DNA of 64,000 nucleotides from Clostridium sp. KNHs214 (lineage in GTDB: Bacteria > Bacillota > Clostridia > Clostridiales > Clostridiaceae). The translations under genes and the position numbers were made by a program. Position 1 is the first letter of the stretch. Each line of letters begins with the position of its first letter. The stretch lies in assembly GCF_000744935.1 (NCBI RefSeq), contig NZ_JQMW01000009.1, forward strand, positions 1,116,001 through 1,180,000, written 5' to 3'. Of the stretch, positions 53,989-61,988 are shown in pieces. The notes beneath the pieces were generated by a model. That model saw only the letters and a program-made list of their open reading frames with translations, was not told the origin of the DNA and did not search any database.

Positions 53989-54045
53989 TTTCGTTCCATA
54001 CCTCCATACATATTTTAGCTGTTTGCATGTATGGAATGATTTGTA
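53989..54045. promoter_or_regulatory. Integrase-proximal att arm region
   Basis: Between integrase start and the direct repeat: CCATACAT and ATGTATGG form a dyad (about 54004-54033), and ATGTATGG also occurs at the repeat end in the helicase gene. It probably holds integrase binding sites and the integrase promoter. Confidence 0.5.
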
Positions 54046-54454
54046 TTTATTGAACCTTTAATAATCCACTATTTAAGGTTAATATAGTATCAAATTTTCT
54101 TTTAATTTCATCATTGAACATAATAGATAGATACTTATCTCCTACCTCTATAATTTTACCTTTTCCAAAAACTTTATGCACTACTTCCATCCCTTCTCTA
54201 ATATAGTCTTTATTCTTCTGCTCCTGTAAACTGCATTCATCTATAAATCTAGAAACTCCCCTTCTATTTCCTTTTATATTTTCTGTTATACACAACCATA
54301 TATTATCTATTGTCCTAGTTATAGCTACATAAAACAGTCTTCTTTCCTCTTCTAAACTTAAAGCATCTCCATTATTATTACTATGTGGCATTAACCCCTC
54401 ATTACAGTTAATTAAAAAAACATTTTCAAACTCCATTCCTTTAACTCCATGTAT
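54046..54454. repeat. Right copy of 409-bp direct repeat (attR side)
   Basis: Matches 12846-13254 with one mismatch. It forms the present 3' end of the intact helicase gene. By the rule for elements that insert in genes, this copy was brought by the element. Confidence 0.95.
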
Positions 54455-56065
54455 GGTACTTAATATTATCCCATTTTTTTCTTTTTCATTGGAGTTTTTA
54501 ATATTTTCCTCAACACTTTCTACATGACATAAGAATTCATTTATGTTTTTATAATCTTTACAAGCTAGTTTAAACTCCTCTACTATTTCCTCTAATTCTT
54601 CCATAGGTATTTTAAATTTACTACTATATTTTCTTAAATATTCATTATATCCTATAGCTACCATGATATAATTAATAGCACTTTCCAATGATATTATATT
54701 TAAATAATTTATATCCTTCTTTAATCTATCTATTACTTTAAGTTGGAATATAGGTATTTCATCTATAGACTTTAAATATTCAAATAAATCCACCTGTTCT
54801 TTATTATCTTTAATTTGATTTATAATCACTTTACTTATATATCTAAAAGGTTTGTTTATAATTTTTACAAAGCTGTTTTTATCTCTATTATTAATGCTTA
54901 ATTTTAAATAAGCTAATATATCTTTACATATGAAATGCTGAAAAAAATTATAGCTTTTATCTAAAAACTTGAAAGGAACACTTTTTCTTATAAATTCATC
55001 AATTAAACTTCTACTTTCCACATTAGTCCTATAAAGTATGGCTATATCTTCATATTTATACTTATGTATATTTACAAGCTTTTGTATTATATTGTTTATT
55101 TCAGCTGCCTGCTGATTTTCATCAAAGGTATTTATTAAATTTATGTTATTGTCTTTACTTTTTACTCCTTCTACCTTTTTGACATTTCTTATTTTATTAT
55201 TAGAAATAACCTTATTTGACATTTCAACTATATTTACTGGACTTCGATAATTAGTTTTTAAATATTTTTTATTTCCATTGAAAAAGTGTTTTTGAAAATT
55301 AACCATATACTCAGGTCTTGCTCCTCTAAAACCATAAATACATTGATCCTCATCTCCAACTGCAAATACATGGTTCCCCTTGCTTAATAATTTTAATATA
55401 TATATTTGAATACTGTCACAATCTTGAAACTCATCTACTAACATATATTTAAAAAATCCTCTGTACATATCCAATATATTCCTGTGTGTGGTCAATAGTT
55501 CCTTACACTTTATTTCCAAATCATCAAAATCCATTACTCTATTTTCTTTCTTGTATTCTTCATACACATTATAGCAATGCATAAAAATCTTTTTATCTAT
55601 ATTAATGTGACAATTCTCTAAATCTTCACCACTAGTTTTAAACTTAGATATAAAATTTATAACTTCCTTTATTTTTTCATCAGAAACTGAATCTAAATAA
55701 TTTTTCAATGTATTTCCTATAAGTCTATAAGCTACATTTTCCTCTACAATATTTATTTTTCCATAATGATTTTTTAATATTTTGTAAAAAAGTCCATGGA
55801 GTGTCCCAAAAAACGGAACCTTTTTATTTATTTCATGCATATTTTCTAACAATCTTAAATATCTATTCTTCATACTTTTAGCTGCAGCTTTAGTAAAAGT
55901 TATTACTATAATATTATTAGGATTAATCTTTTTAATATTTACTAGATAAAACACTCTATTTAGTATAACTGTGGTTTTCCCACTACCAGGTGCTGCTACT
56001 ACAAGGACATTATTATCTTCTGAGTACACAGCTTCCTTTTGATGTTTGTCTAATTCTATTTCCAT
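54047..56065 (-). CDS. UvrD/PcrA-like SF1 DNA helicase, 3' end supplied by the element
   Basis: 672 residues. Motifs: LVVAAPGSGKTT (I, about 22-33), IIVITFTKAAAKSMKNR (Ia), YMLVDEFQDCDSIQ (II), VFAVGDEDQCIYGFRGA (III), LKTNYRSP (IV), ILSTIHGVKGMEFENVF (V) and LFYVAITRT (VI). It unwinds DNA with ATP in 3'-5' direction in repair or recombination. The C-terminal 136 codons lie in the 409-bp repeat. Because the element copy completes the gene, the helicase stays functional after insertion; motif V is exactly at the junction. Confidence 0.9.
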   Translation of the reverse strand: MEIELDKHQKEAVYSEDNNVLVVAAPGSGKTTVILNRVFYLVNIKKINPNNIIVITFTKAAAKSMKNRYLRLLENMHEINKKVPFFGTLHGLFYKILKNHYGKINIVEENVAYRLIGNTLKNYLDSVSDEKIKEVINFISKFKTSGEDLENCHINIDKKIFMHCYNVYEEYKKENRVMDFDDLEIKCKELLTTHRNILDMYRGFFKYMLVDEFQDCDSIQIYILKLLSKGNHVFAVGDEDQCIYGFRGARPEYMVNFQKHFFNGNKKYLKTNYRSPVNIVEMSNKVISNNKIRNVKKVEGVKSKDNNINLINTFDENQQAAEINNIIQKLVNIHKYKYEDIAILYRTNVESRSLIDEFIRKSVPFKFLDKSYNFFQHFICKDILAYLKLSINNRDKNSFVKIINKPFRYISKVIINQIKDNKEQVDLFEYLKSIDEIPIFQLKVIDRLKKDINYLNIISLESAINYIMVAIGYNEYLRKYSSKFKIPMEELEEIVEEFKLACKDYKNINEFLCHVESVEENIKNSNEKEKNGIILSTIHGVKGMEFENVFLINCNEGLMPHSNNNGDALSLEEERRLFYVAITRTIDNIWLCITENIKGNRRGVSRFIDECSLQEQKNKDYIREGMEVVHKVFGKGKIIEVGDKYLSIMFNDEIKRKFDTILTLNSGLLKVQ

Positions 56066-56253
56066 GTATATGTATCTCCCTTATAGATTTTAAATTCACA
56101 CTTGCTCGGAATTTGAATAAAGAGTTGTAATAAATTTGTATTAGTATTAAAATAAATATGTCATTCTATTACAAAATAAATATAGTATACTTTTAATCTA
56201 TATGTCCAGTTATATATTTAATATACTTACTAATTTATAAGAAGGGGAGTATT

Positions 56254-57735
56254 ATGATAAAAGAAAATAAATTTGATGTTAAAAATGACAGAAATCTTAC
56301 TATGCTTGTAGACTTCTATGAACTAACTATGGCTAATGGCTATTTAAACAATGGTGTAGGCGATAAAATAGCATACTTCGATATGTTTTTCAGAAGAGTG
56401 CCTGATAGAGGCGGATACTGCATAATGGCCGGAGTACAACAATTAATTGATTATTTATCTTGTATAAAGTTTACTGAAGAAGACATTAGATATCTAGAAG
56501 GTAAAAATTGTTTTTCTAAAGATTTTATAGATTATTTAAGAGAATTTAAATTTTCTTGTGACGTATGGGCTATTCCGGAAGGAAATCCTGTATTCCCTGG
56601 TGAGCCTTTAGTTATAGTTAAAGGCCCTATTATACAAGCACAATTTGTAGAAACTATGATTTTACTTACTGTAAACCATCAAACACTTATAGCTACTAAA
56701 TCTAATAGAATTTGCAGAAGCGCTGAAAATAGACCAGTAATGGAATTTGGTTCTAGAAGAGCTCAAGGTTATGATGGTGCTATATACGGTGCTAGGGCAG
56801 CAGTAATAGGTGGCTGTAGTGCAACTGCTTGTACAATAGCTGAAGAAATGTTTGGGATACCTGCTGTAGGAACTATGGCTCATAGCTGGATTCAGCTTTT
56901 CCAAAGTGAATATGAATCCTTTGAGGCTTGGGCAAAAACTTTTCCTGACAACTGTGTACTTTTAATCGACACGTATAATGTGCTTAAATCTGGACTCCCT
57001 AATGCTATAAAAGTTTTTGATGAAGTACTAACTCCTATGGGATATAGACCTAAAGGTGTTAGAATTGACAGTGGAGACATTACTTATCTATCAAAGGAAG
57101 TTAGGCAAATACTTGATGAAGCTGGTTATGCGGATGTTAAAATAGTTGCATCTAATTCTTTGGATGAATACATAATAAAAGATGTGTTGCGACAAGGTGC
57201 TCAAATCGACAGCTTTGGAGTTGGTGAAAGACTTATAACTGCGAAATCTGAACCAGTATTTGGTGGCGTTTATAAGCTAGTAGCAGTGGAAGAAAGTAAT
57301 GGTGAAATATCACCTAAAATTAAAATAAGCGAAAATGCCGAAAAAATAACTAATCCTGGATTTAAAAAAATATATAGGATATTTGATAAAAAATCTGATA
57401 AGGCAATTGCAGATTTAATAACTTTAAATGATGAAATTATAGACGAAAATAAACCTTTGGAGATATTTCATCCAGTTTATACTTGGAAAAGGCGTAAAAT
57501 TAAAAACTTCTATGCAAAAGAGTTATTAGTTAAGATATTTCATGAAGGTAAGCCAGTTTATCATAGTCCTAATGTAATGGATATTAAGAAATTTGCTGAA
57601 ACGCAATTAGAATCTTTATGGCCAGAGGTTTTAAGATTAGAAAATCCTCATCACTATTACGTGGATCTCTCTAAAAATCTTTGGGAATTAAAGCATAATC
57701 TTTTAAATCAGTACAATGCTTCATTTGAGGAATAA
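56254..57735 (+). CDS. pncB: Nicotinate phosphoribosyltransferase
   Basis: 493 residues. TMLVDFYELTMANGYLNNG, MEFGSRRAQGYDGAIYGARA, GTMAHSWIQLF and KGVRIDSGDI are the family hallmarks, including the phosphate and ribose-binding regions. It makes nicotinate mononucleotide from nicotinate, PRPP and ATP, the first step of NAD salvage. GAAGGGGAG precedes the ATG. The gene stands alone and ends at a strong terminator (57757-57795). Confidence 0.95.
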   Translation: MIKENKFDVKNDRNLTMLVDFYELTMANGYLNNGVGDKIAYFDMFFRRVPDRGGYCIMAGVQQLIDYLSCIKFTEEDIRYLEGKNCFSKDFIDYLREFKFSCDVWAIPEGNPVFPGEPLVIVKGPIIQAQFVETMILLTVNHQTLIATKSNRICRSAENRPVMEFGSRRAQGYDGAIYGARAAVIGGCSATACTIAEEMFGIPAVGTMAHSWIQLFQSEYESFEAWAKTFPDNCVLLIDTYNVLKSGLPNAIKVFDEVLTPMGYRPKGVRIDSGDITYLSKEVRQILDEAGYADVKIVASNSLDEYIIKDVLRQGAQIDSFGVGERLITAKSEPVFGGVYKLVAVEESNGEISPKIKISENAEKITNPGFKKIYRIFDKKSDKAIADLITLNDEIIDENKPLEIFHPVYTWKRRKIKNFYAKELLVKIFHEGKPVYHSPNVMDIKKFAETQLESLWPEVLRLENPHHYYVDLSKNLWELKHNLLNQYNASFEE

Positions 57736-57756
57736 TTTTAATCGAATATAATTAAT

Positions 57757-57795
57757 AAAAAGTCGCTTTGAATTATATAAAAAAGCGACTTTTTA
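57757..57795. terminator. Bidirectional terminator after pncB
   Basis: AAAAAGTCGCTTT pairs with AAAGCGACTTTTT around an AT-rich loop. Confidence 0.9.
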
Positions 57796-57825
57796 TATTC
57801 AATATATAATATATATTGTAACTAA

Positions 57826-58038
57826 TTAATAATTTTCAGTATACATTTCCTTAATATACTTTTCATGTTCTTGAAACTCGTCATCCCCAAAATTCTTATC
57901 ATAAAAAATTTTATATCCTTTTAATTTGGTACTATTTCTAAATGGACATTTACCATCTTTCATATCATGTTCATAAAATGCACAATCACTAAAACACTCA
58001 ATGTTTTCCTTGTCCGTAGTTAAAAAAGGACAAAGCAT
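57826..58038 (-). CDS. Cys-rich small protein, 70 residues
   Basis: ATG at 58038 chosen (AGCGGGGTGG upstream); a TTG at 58062 is possible. MLCPF, ECFSDCAFYE and GKCPFRN give five cysteines that could hold a metal. This pattern is common among small clostridial proteins of unknown function. Convergent with pncB. Confidence 0.6.
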   Translation of the reverse strand: MLCPFLTTDKENIECFSDCAFYEHDMKDGKCPFRNSTKLKGYKIFYDKNFGDDEFQEHEKYIKEMYTENY

Positions 58039-58252
58039 CACATCCACCCCGCTCCCTTTCAAATTTATTATAGTACCATTATATAGTAAATTTAATAGCT
58101 TTTAAAGCGTTTTTACACAATTTTAAGAATATTTAAATTTATTTCACAATCATAGTTATTTTTAATTTTGATTTGCATATTAGTTATATATTTATAAATT
58201 TTGGTTAAAATAATACTAATTTGAAAATTTTCATTAAAGGAGGATTGCTTAT

Positions 58253-58597
58253 ATGTATATAACAACAATATCATTATCTTATGTTTTTTTGGCAATGGGA
58301 ATAATTTCTCTCCTATTTTTTTCTTATTTTAAATTTATACTTGTAAGCTCATCAAAAAATAGTAATAGCAAAAAGAAAATTATTGGAAATATGAAAAATC
58401 CCCAAGCTTGGAAAAATAAAAATACTACTTTAAGCTATATATGTCTCTTTTGGGCTATACTTTCTTTAACAATATTTACATATTTAAAATTTTATTATAC
58501 TGCCTCCCTACTATCTATAGTATATTTATTTGTTTATATAGCCTTTATAGCACTCACTTTATTTATGGTCTTAACGGTAAAAGAAAAGGTAAAATAA
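58253..58597 (+). CDS. Small membrane protein, 114 residues
   Basis: Three membrane segments (about 6-28, 59-77, 84-107) with a basic loop after the first (KNSNSKKKIIGNMKNPQAWK). AGGAGG precedes the ATG. Function unknown. Ends before a long hairpin. Confidence 0.65.
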   Translation: MYITTISLSYVFLAMGIISLLFFSYFKFILVSSSKNSNSKKKIIGNMKNPQAWKNKNTTLSYICLFWAILSLTIFTYLKFYYTASLLSIVYLFVYIAFIALTLFMVLTVKEKVK

Positions 58598-58628
58598 AAC
58601 TTTTCTTAAATGAATTGGTAGAATATAT

Positions 58629-58712
58629 AAAGAACTTATCCATGACATTACTAAATCTAACACTACAATTAAGATGCGGTGTTAGATCTGATATACATGG
58701 ATAAAGTTCTTT
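58629..58712. terminator. Long imperfect hairpin between convergent genes
   Basis: AAAGAACTTATCCATG pairs with CATGGATAAAGTTCTTT, and inside ATCTAACAC pairs with GTGTTAGAT. Likely bidirectional terminator for the membrane protein and Nudix genes. Confidence 0.7.
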
Positions 58713-58730
58713 ATTCGTATATCCTACTTT

Positions 58731-59345
58731 TTATTCATATCTATTCTTTTTAATTATATCTACAAATCCCTTTATAATCATAGCTGTAAATCCCCATATT
58801 ACATATTCTTCATATTTATAAAAATATTCATCTACCTTTCCCTTAGAAAACTTATACTTATCCCCACCTTCTATTAAATGATAAGGGAATCCCTCTCTAT
58901 TAGTAGGGCCTATCTCCATACTATATAATAAAGGCTCTGTATTCAAAAAAAATTCTACAGGTACCTTAAATACTTTTTCCACTTCTGCCCTATTTGGTTC
59001 TTCAATTTCGCCCTTTAGTCTTCCTATAAATGGATATATTATAGTGCCATAAGGCGTTATAAAATAGTCCATATTTCCTATAACTTCAAAATCCTCTTTT
59101 TTTAAATTCAGCTCCTCCATAGTTTCTCTTATAGCAGCTTCCTTTGGCATTTCTTCACTTTCCACCTTTCCCCCTGGTAAAGCCACATCTCCAGGTTGGT
59201 GTTTTAATGTATATGCTCTAACCTCAAAAATGATATTTTCCTTCTCTCCTCTATCATCTATCAATATAGTAACAGCAGTTTTTCTGTAATTACCTAATAA
59301 TTTAGCTTCTCTCTTTTGAAATATATCATAAATCTTTTTTATCAT
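58731..59345 (-). CDS. Nudix hydrolase, CoA-diphosphatase-like
   Basis: 204 residues. The Nudix box GGKVESEEMPKEAAIRETME plus ELNL (about 60-83) is complete with RExxEE metal ligands. LKHQPGDVALPGGK just before it resembles the CoA-specific motif of the NudL/YeaB group. It would hydrolyse CoA or related dinucleotides to phosphopantetheine products. Monocistronic by position. Confidence 0.8.
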   Translation of the reverse strand: MIKKIYDIFQKREAKLLGNYRKTAVTILIDDRGEKENIIFEVRAYTLKHQPGDVALPGGKVESEEMPKEAAIRETMEELNLKKEDFEVIGNMDYFITPYGTIIYPFIGRLKGEIEEPNRAEVEKVFKVPVEFFLNTEPLLYSMEIGPTNREGFPYHLIEGGDKYKFSKGKVDEYFYKYEEYVIWGFTAMIIKGFVDIIKKNRYE

Positions 59346-59925
59346 ATTTTCTCATCCTTTCCAATAAGTGAACACTAATAAATGTAACTATTTAATTAAC
59401 TCAACTTTCCCACATAAAGTTCAAGCTCTACATTAGAGTAATAAGGGTTTTTAATTTAAAATTTCGAATGTAAAATAGGAATTTGTAGAGTAGGTAAGAA
59501 GTAAGAGTGAAAAAGTAAGAACTAATAGGTAAAAGTTAAGAGTTTCTTTAAAAAATTCAGCAAAGCTGAATTTTCACCACAACTATTACTTATTACCTGT
59601 TACTTACAAATTAATTATAAAAAACTCCTTGAGTTTTATCCTTAACTTTTACTTCCTACTTCTTAACTCTTACTTCTTAGATATTACCTATTACTTACCT
59701 GCAAATTTCAATTAGAGTTAGTTTCTAAAAGAGATTTATTCTTAATTTTAAATTTTATATTTTTATTTTATAACTGCGAAAGTTGAATTATTTATTCATA
59801 CCCATATATAATTATAGTAAAACTATACATTTATGTTACCATAATTAACTTGTACTATATACTATAAAATGATATATTATAGAATGTAAATCTTAAATAA
59901 ATTAGACTAATAGGAGCGATGGAAA
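59346..59925. other. Non-coding region with repeat-rich inverted sequence
   Basis: No gene. 59481-59709 is a repeat-rich imperfect palindrome; the remainder is AT-rich and should carry the promoter of the carboxypeptidase gene. TAGGAG at 59911 is that gene's ribosome site. Confidence 0.5.
59481..59709. repeat. MITE-like imperfect inverted repeat with short direct repeats
   Basis: Left arm begins ATTTGTAGAGTAGGTAAGAA; the right arm read in reverse begins AAATTTGCAGGTAAGTAATA. Both arms are full of 7-8 base units such as GTAAGAAG, GTAAGAG and AGTTAAG. A perfect small hairpin AATTCAGC-AAA-GCTGAATT lies in the middle (59555-59573). No coding capacity. Confidence 0.6.
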
Positions 59926-61275
59926 TTGAAACTTAAAAGATTTTCTCTAGTTTTAGTATTAACTATTTTAATCTCGTCATGCAGTAGTGTATTTGCAAAA
60001 ACAAATAACCAGGTATCTCCTCCAGCCATCCACGGTTCTGCAGCAGTAACTTTGGATATGGAAACAGGAGAAATAATTTACGCTAAGGATGTTGATGGAA
60101 CTAAATACTCAAAATCAAAAAATACTAAAGGAATGTATCCTGCCAGTGTTACAAAACTTATGACTGCATTAATTTTTGCAGAAAATAAAGATAAATTAGG
60201 TCTTAACACCTTAAAATACAATAAGTCGGCAGAGGAACAACCTGAATACTCATTAAAAATTAATTTTCCTACAGCTAAATTAAAAAAAGGAGATTCCATA
60301 CCTGCTGAAGATGTTATGAACTCCCTTCTTTTATTCTCTGCCAATGATATGGCATATGTAATTGCTGGGAATGTGGGAAAAGCGGGAAAAAACGATGAAA
60401 ATTCTAAGGAATCAGTAGATAATTTCATAAACATGATGAACAAAGAAGCTAGTAAACTTCATATGAAAAATACTCATTTTGTTACGGCTAATGGACTTCA
60501 CGATGTTGAACATTATACTACACCTTACGATTTATCTCTTCTTGGCAGAGCTGCCTTAAAAAATAATTGGATTGCTAATACAATGAAATCCAAAAAGTCT
60601 AGCATGTCTATAAACGGTGTTAACATACCTCTAGAAAATAGAAATAAATTAGTAGGTGAAACTGTTAATGGTGCTGTTTGTATTGGTGGTAAGACAGGTT
60701 ATACTTCTAATGCTGGAAGATGTTTGCTAGCTATTTTTGAAAAGAACGGAAGAAAAATTCTAGGTGTTGTTATGAACTCCATATATGATTCAAAAGATAC
60801 TTTTGTATTCGAAGATATGAAAAAAATAATTGACTGGAGTTACAACGCAAAAAAAGTTAACTACTTAAAAAAAGATTCAATAGTAGCCACAGAAACTCTT
60901 AAATATAAACCATTAAAATTTTTTGGTCCTGAAAAATCTGTAAAGGTACCTCTTATATTAAAAGAAAATGTTAATTATTACGATAATGAAGTGAATTCAA
61001 AAGAAATCTCTAAAAAAATTGATGCAAAAGATTTATCTCTAAAAACTTTAAATGGGGATAAACCTGTCGCAAAGCTTGTTATCTCCCAAAGAGAAGCTAC
61101 TAAGTCATTTAATTTATACACAAATATCTCTAAAACAGAGATATTTAAAAGTAATCTATTTTTATATTTAATTGTAGCTGCTGTGGTAATAGCTGTATTA
61201 GTACTAATAATCAGCTTAATATTTTTCATAAAAAACTTAATAAACAAAAAAAGAAGTTCTAGATACTGGAGTTAA
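59926..61275 (+). CDS. D-alanyl-D-alanine carboxypeptidase (PBP5/DacA type)
   Basis: 449 residues, TTG start behind TAGGAG. Signal peptide (cleavage near VFA-K) then the peptidase S11 domain: S74-V-T-K77 (nucleophile Ser), S138-A-N140 and K256-T-G258 form the three active-site motifs. The C-terminal membrane anchor (about 420-441) is followed by a Lys-rich tail. The enzyme trims the last D-Ala of peptidoglycan stem peptides. Ends at a terminator at 61281-61311. Alone by position. Confidence 0.9.
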   Translation: MKLKRFSLVLVLTILISSCSSVFAKTNNQVSPPAIHGSAAVTLDMETGEIIYAKDVDGTKYSKSKNTKGMYPASVTKLMTALIFAENKDKLGLNTLKYNKSAEEQPEYSLKINFPTAKLKKGDSIPAEDVMNSLLLFSANDMAYVIAGNVGKAGKNDENSKESVDNFINMMNKEASKLHMKNTHFVTANGLHDVEHYTTPYDLSLLGRAALKNNWIANTMKSKKSSMSINGVNIPLENRNKLVGETVNGAVCIGGKTGYTSNAGRCLLAIFEKNGRKILGVVMNSIYDSKDTFVFEDMKKIIDWSYNAKKVNYLKKDSIVATETLKYKPLKFFGPEKSVKVPLILKENVNYYDNEVNSKEISKKIDAKDLSLKTLNGDKPVAKLVISQREATKSFNLYTNISKTEIFKSNLFLYLIVAAVVIAVLVLIISLIFFIKNLINKKRSSRYWS

Positions 61276-61280
61276 TATTG

Positions 61281-61311
61281 AAAAAGAGGCTTTGCCTCTT
61301 TTCTCTTTTTT
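61281..61311 (+). terminator. Terminator of the carboxypeptidase gene
   Basis: AAAGAGGC-TTT-GCCTCTTT followed by CTCTTTTTTTT. Confidence 0.85.
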
Positions 61312-61648
61312 TTATGTTGTTTTATGATTAAATCACAAAAGGGTACAGTATGGTGGAATTATGAAATTTCTCCTCCATGACTTGCATAAGAGCTCAGAAC
61401 AATAAATTTAATTCAAGTAATTTAATGCTTTTTGTGTGATAATCATTTCATATTTTTTTAAAAACAATAGTTAATTTATTGACAATTATATTGTATTATC
61501 GTAATATATGGATATAAGGATGTTAAATAATTTATACTTTTTTACAAAAACTAATATGTAATGATATTTTGTCAATGTGATCCTAGTTAAATTTTCTTAA
61601 TCTAAATACATTAATTGTTTAATTTAAATTTATTAAAGGAGAAAATTC
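61312..61648. other. Upstream region of the ArsR/sulfur operon
   Basis: No gene. It contains a good promoter (61479-61507) and a long AT-rich leader of about 130 bases before the ArsR gene. Confidence 0.5.
61479..61507 (+). promoter_or_regulatory. Promoter of the ArsR-reductase operon
   Basis: TTGACA at 61479-61484, 17-bp spacer, TAATAT at 61502-61507. The spacer and -10 region overlap AT-rich partial dyads (ATATGGATAT) that could bind the ArsR protein. Confidence 0.7.
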
Positions 61649-61945
61649 ATGAGTATATCAAAAGAAAATGAAAAAATATTAAATGAAAATGCTGAATTCT
61701 TAAAAGCCTTAGCGCATCCTGTAAGACTATGCATAGTTAGAAATCTATCAAAAAAAGGTTGCGCCAATGTAACTTGTATGCAAGATTGTCTGCAGTTGCC
61801 GCAATCTACAGTATCACAGCACCTTAATAAATTGAAATCTGCTGGCATAATAGAAGGTGAACGCAATGGCTTAGAAGTAAAATACAGAGTTTGTAATAAA
61901 AAAGCCATAACTTTAATTAAAATTCTTTTTCCAGAAGATATCTAA
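61649..61945 (+). CDS. ArsR-family transcriptional regulator, probably sulfur/redox sensing
   Basis: 98 residues. The winged HTH is clear (FLKALAHPVRLCIVRNL, LPQSTVSQHLNKLKSAGI, GLEVKYRV). The CANVTCMQDC segment in alpha-3 holds three cysteines; this is the region where metal- or persulfide-sensing ArsR proteins place their ligands. There is a further Cys at VCNKK. It is 43 bases upstream of the CoA-disulfide/persulfide reductase gene, so it likely represses that operon in the absence of sulfide or polysulfide. Metal sensing is an alternative. Confidence 0.8.
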   Translation: MSISKENEKILNENAEFLKALAHPVRLCIVRNLSKKGCANVTCMQDCLQLPQSTVSQHLNKLKSAGIIEGERNGLEVKYRVCNKKAITLIKILFPEDI

Positions 61946-61988
61946 AAGTAAAATACATTAAAAATTTAATTTTTATGGAGGTATTCAT

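Noticed and set aside
59461-59710. Possible CRISPR array because of short repeats
   Set aside because: The repeats are 7-8 bases, irregular and without spacers; the region is an imperfect palindrome and there are no cas genes.
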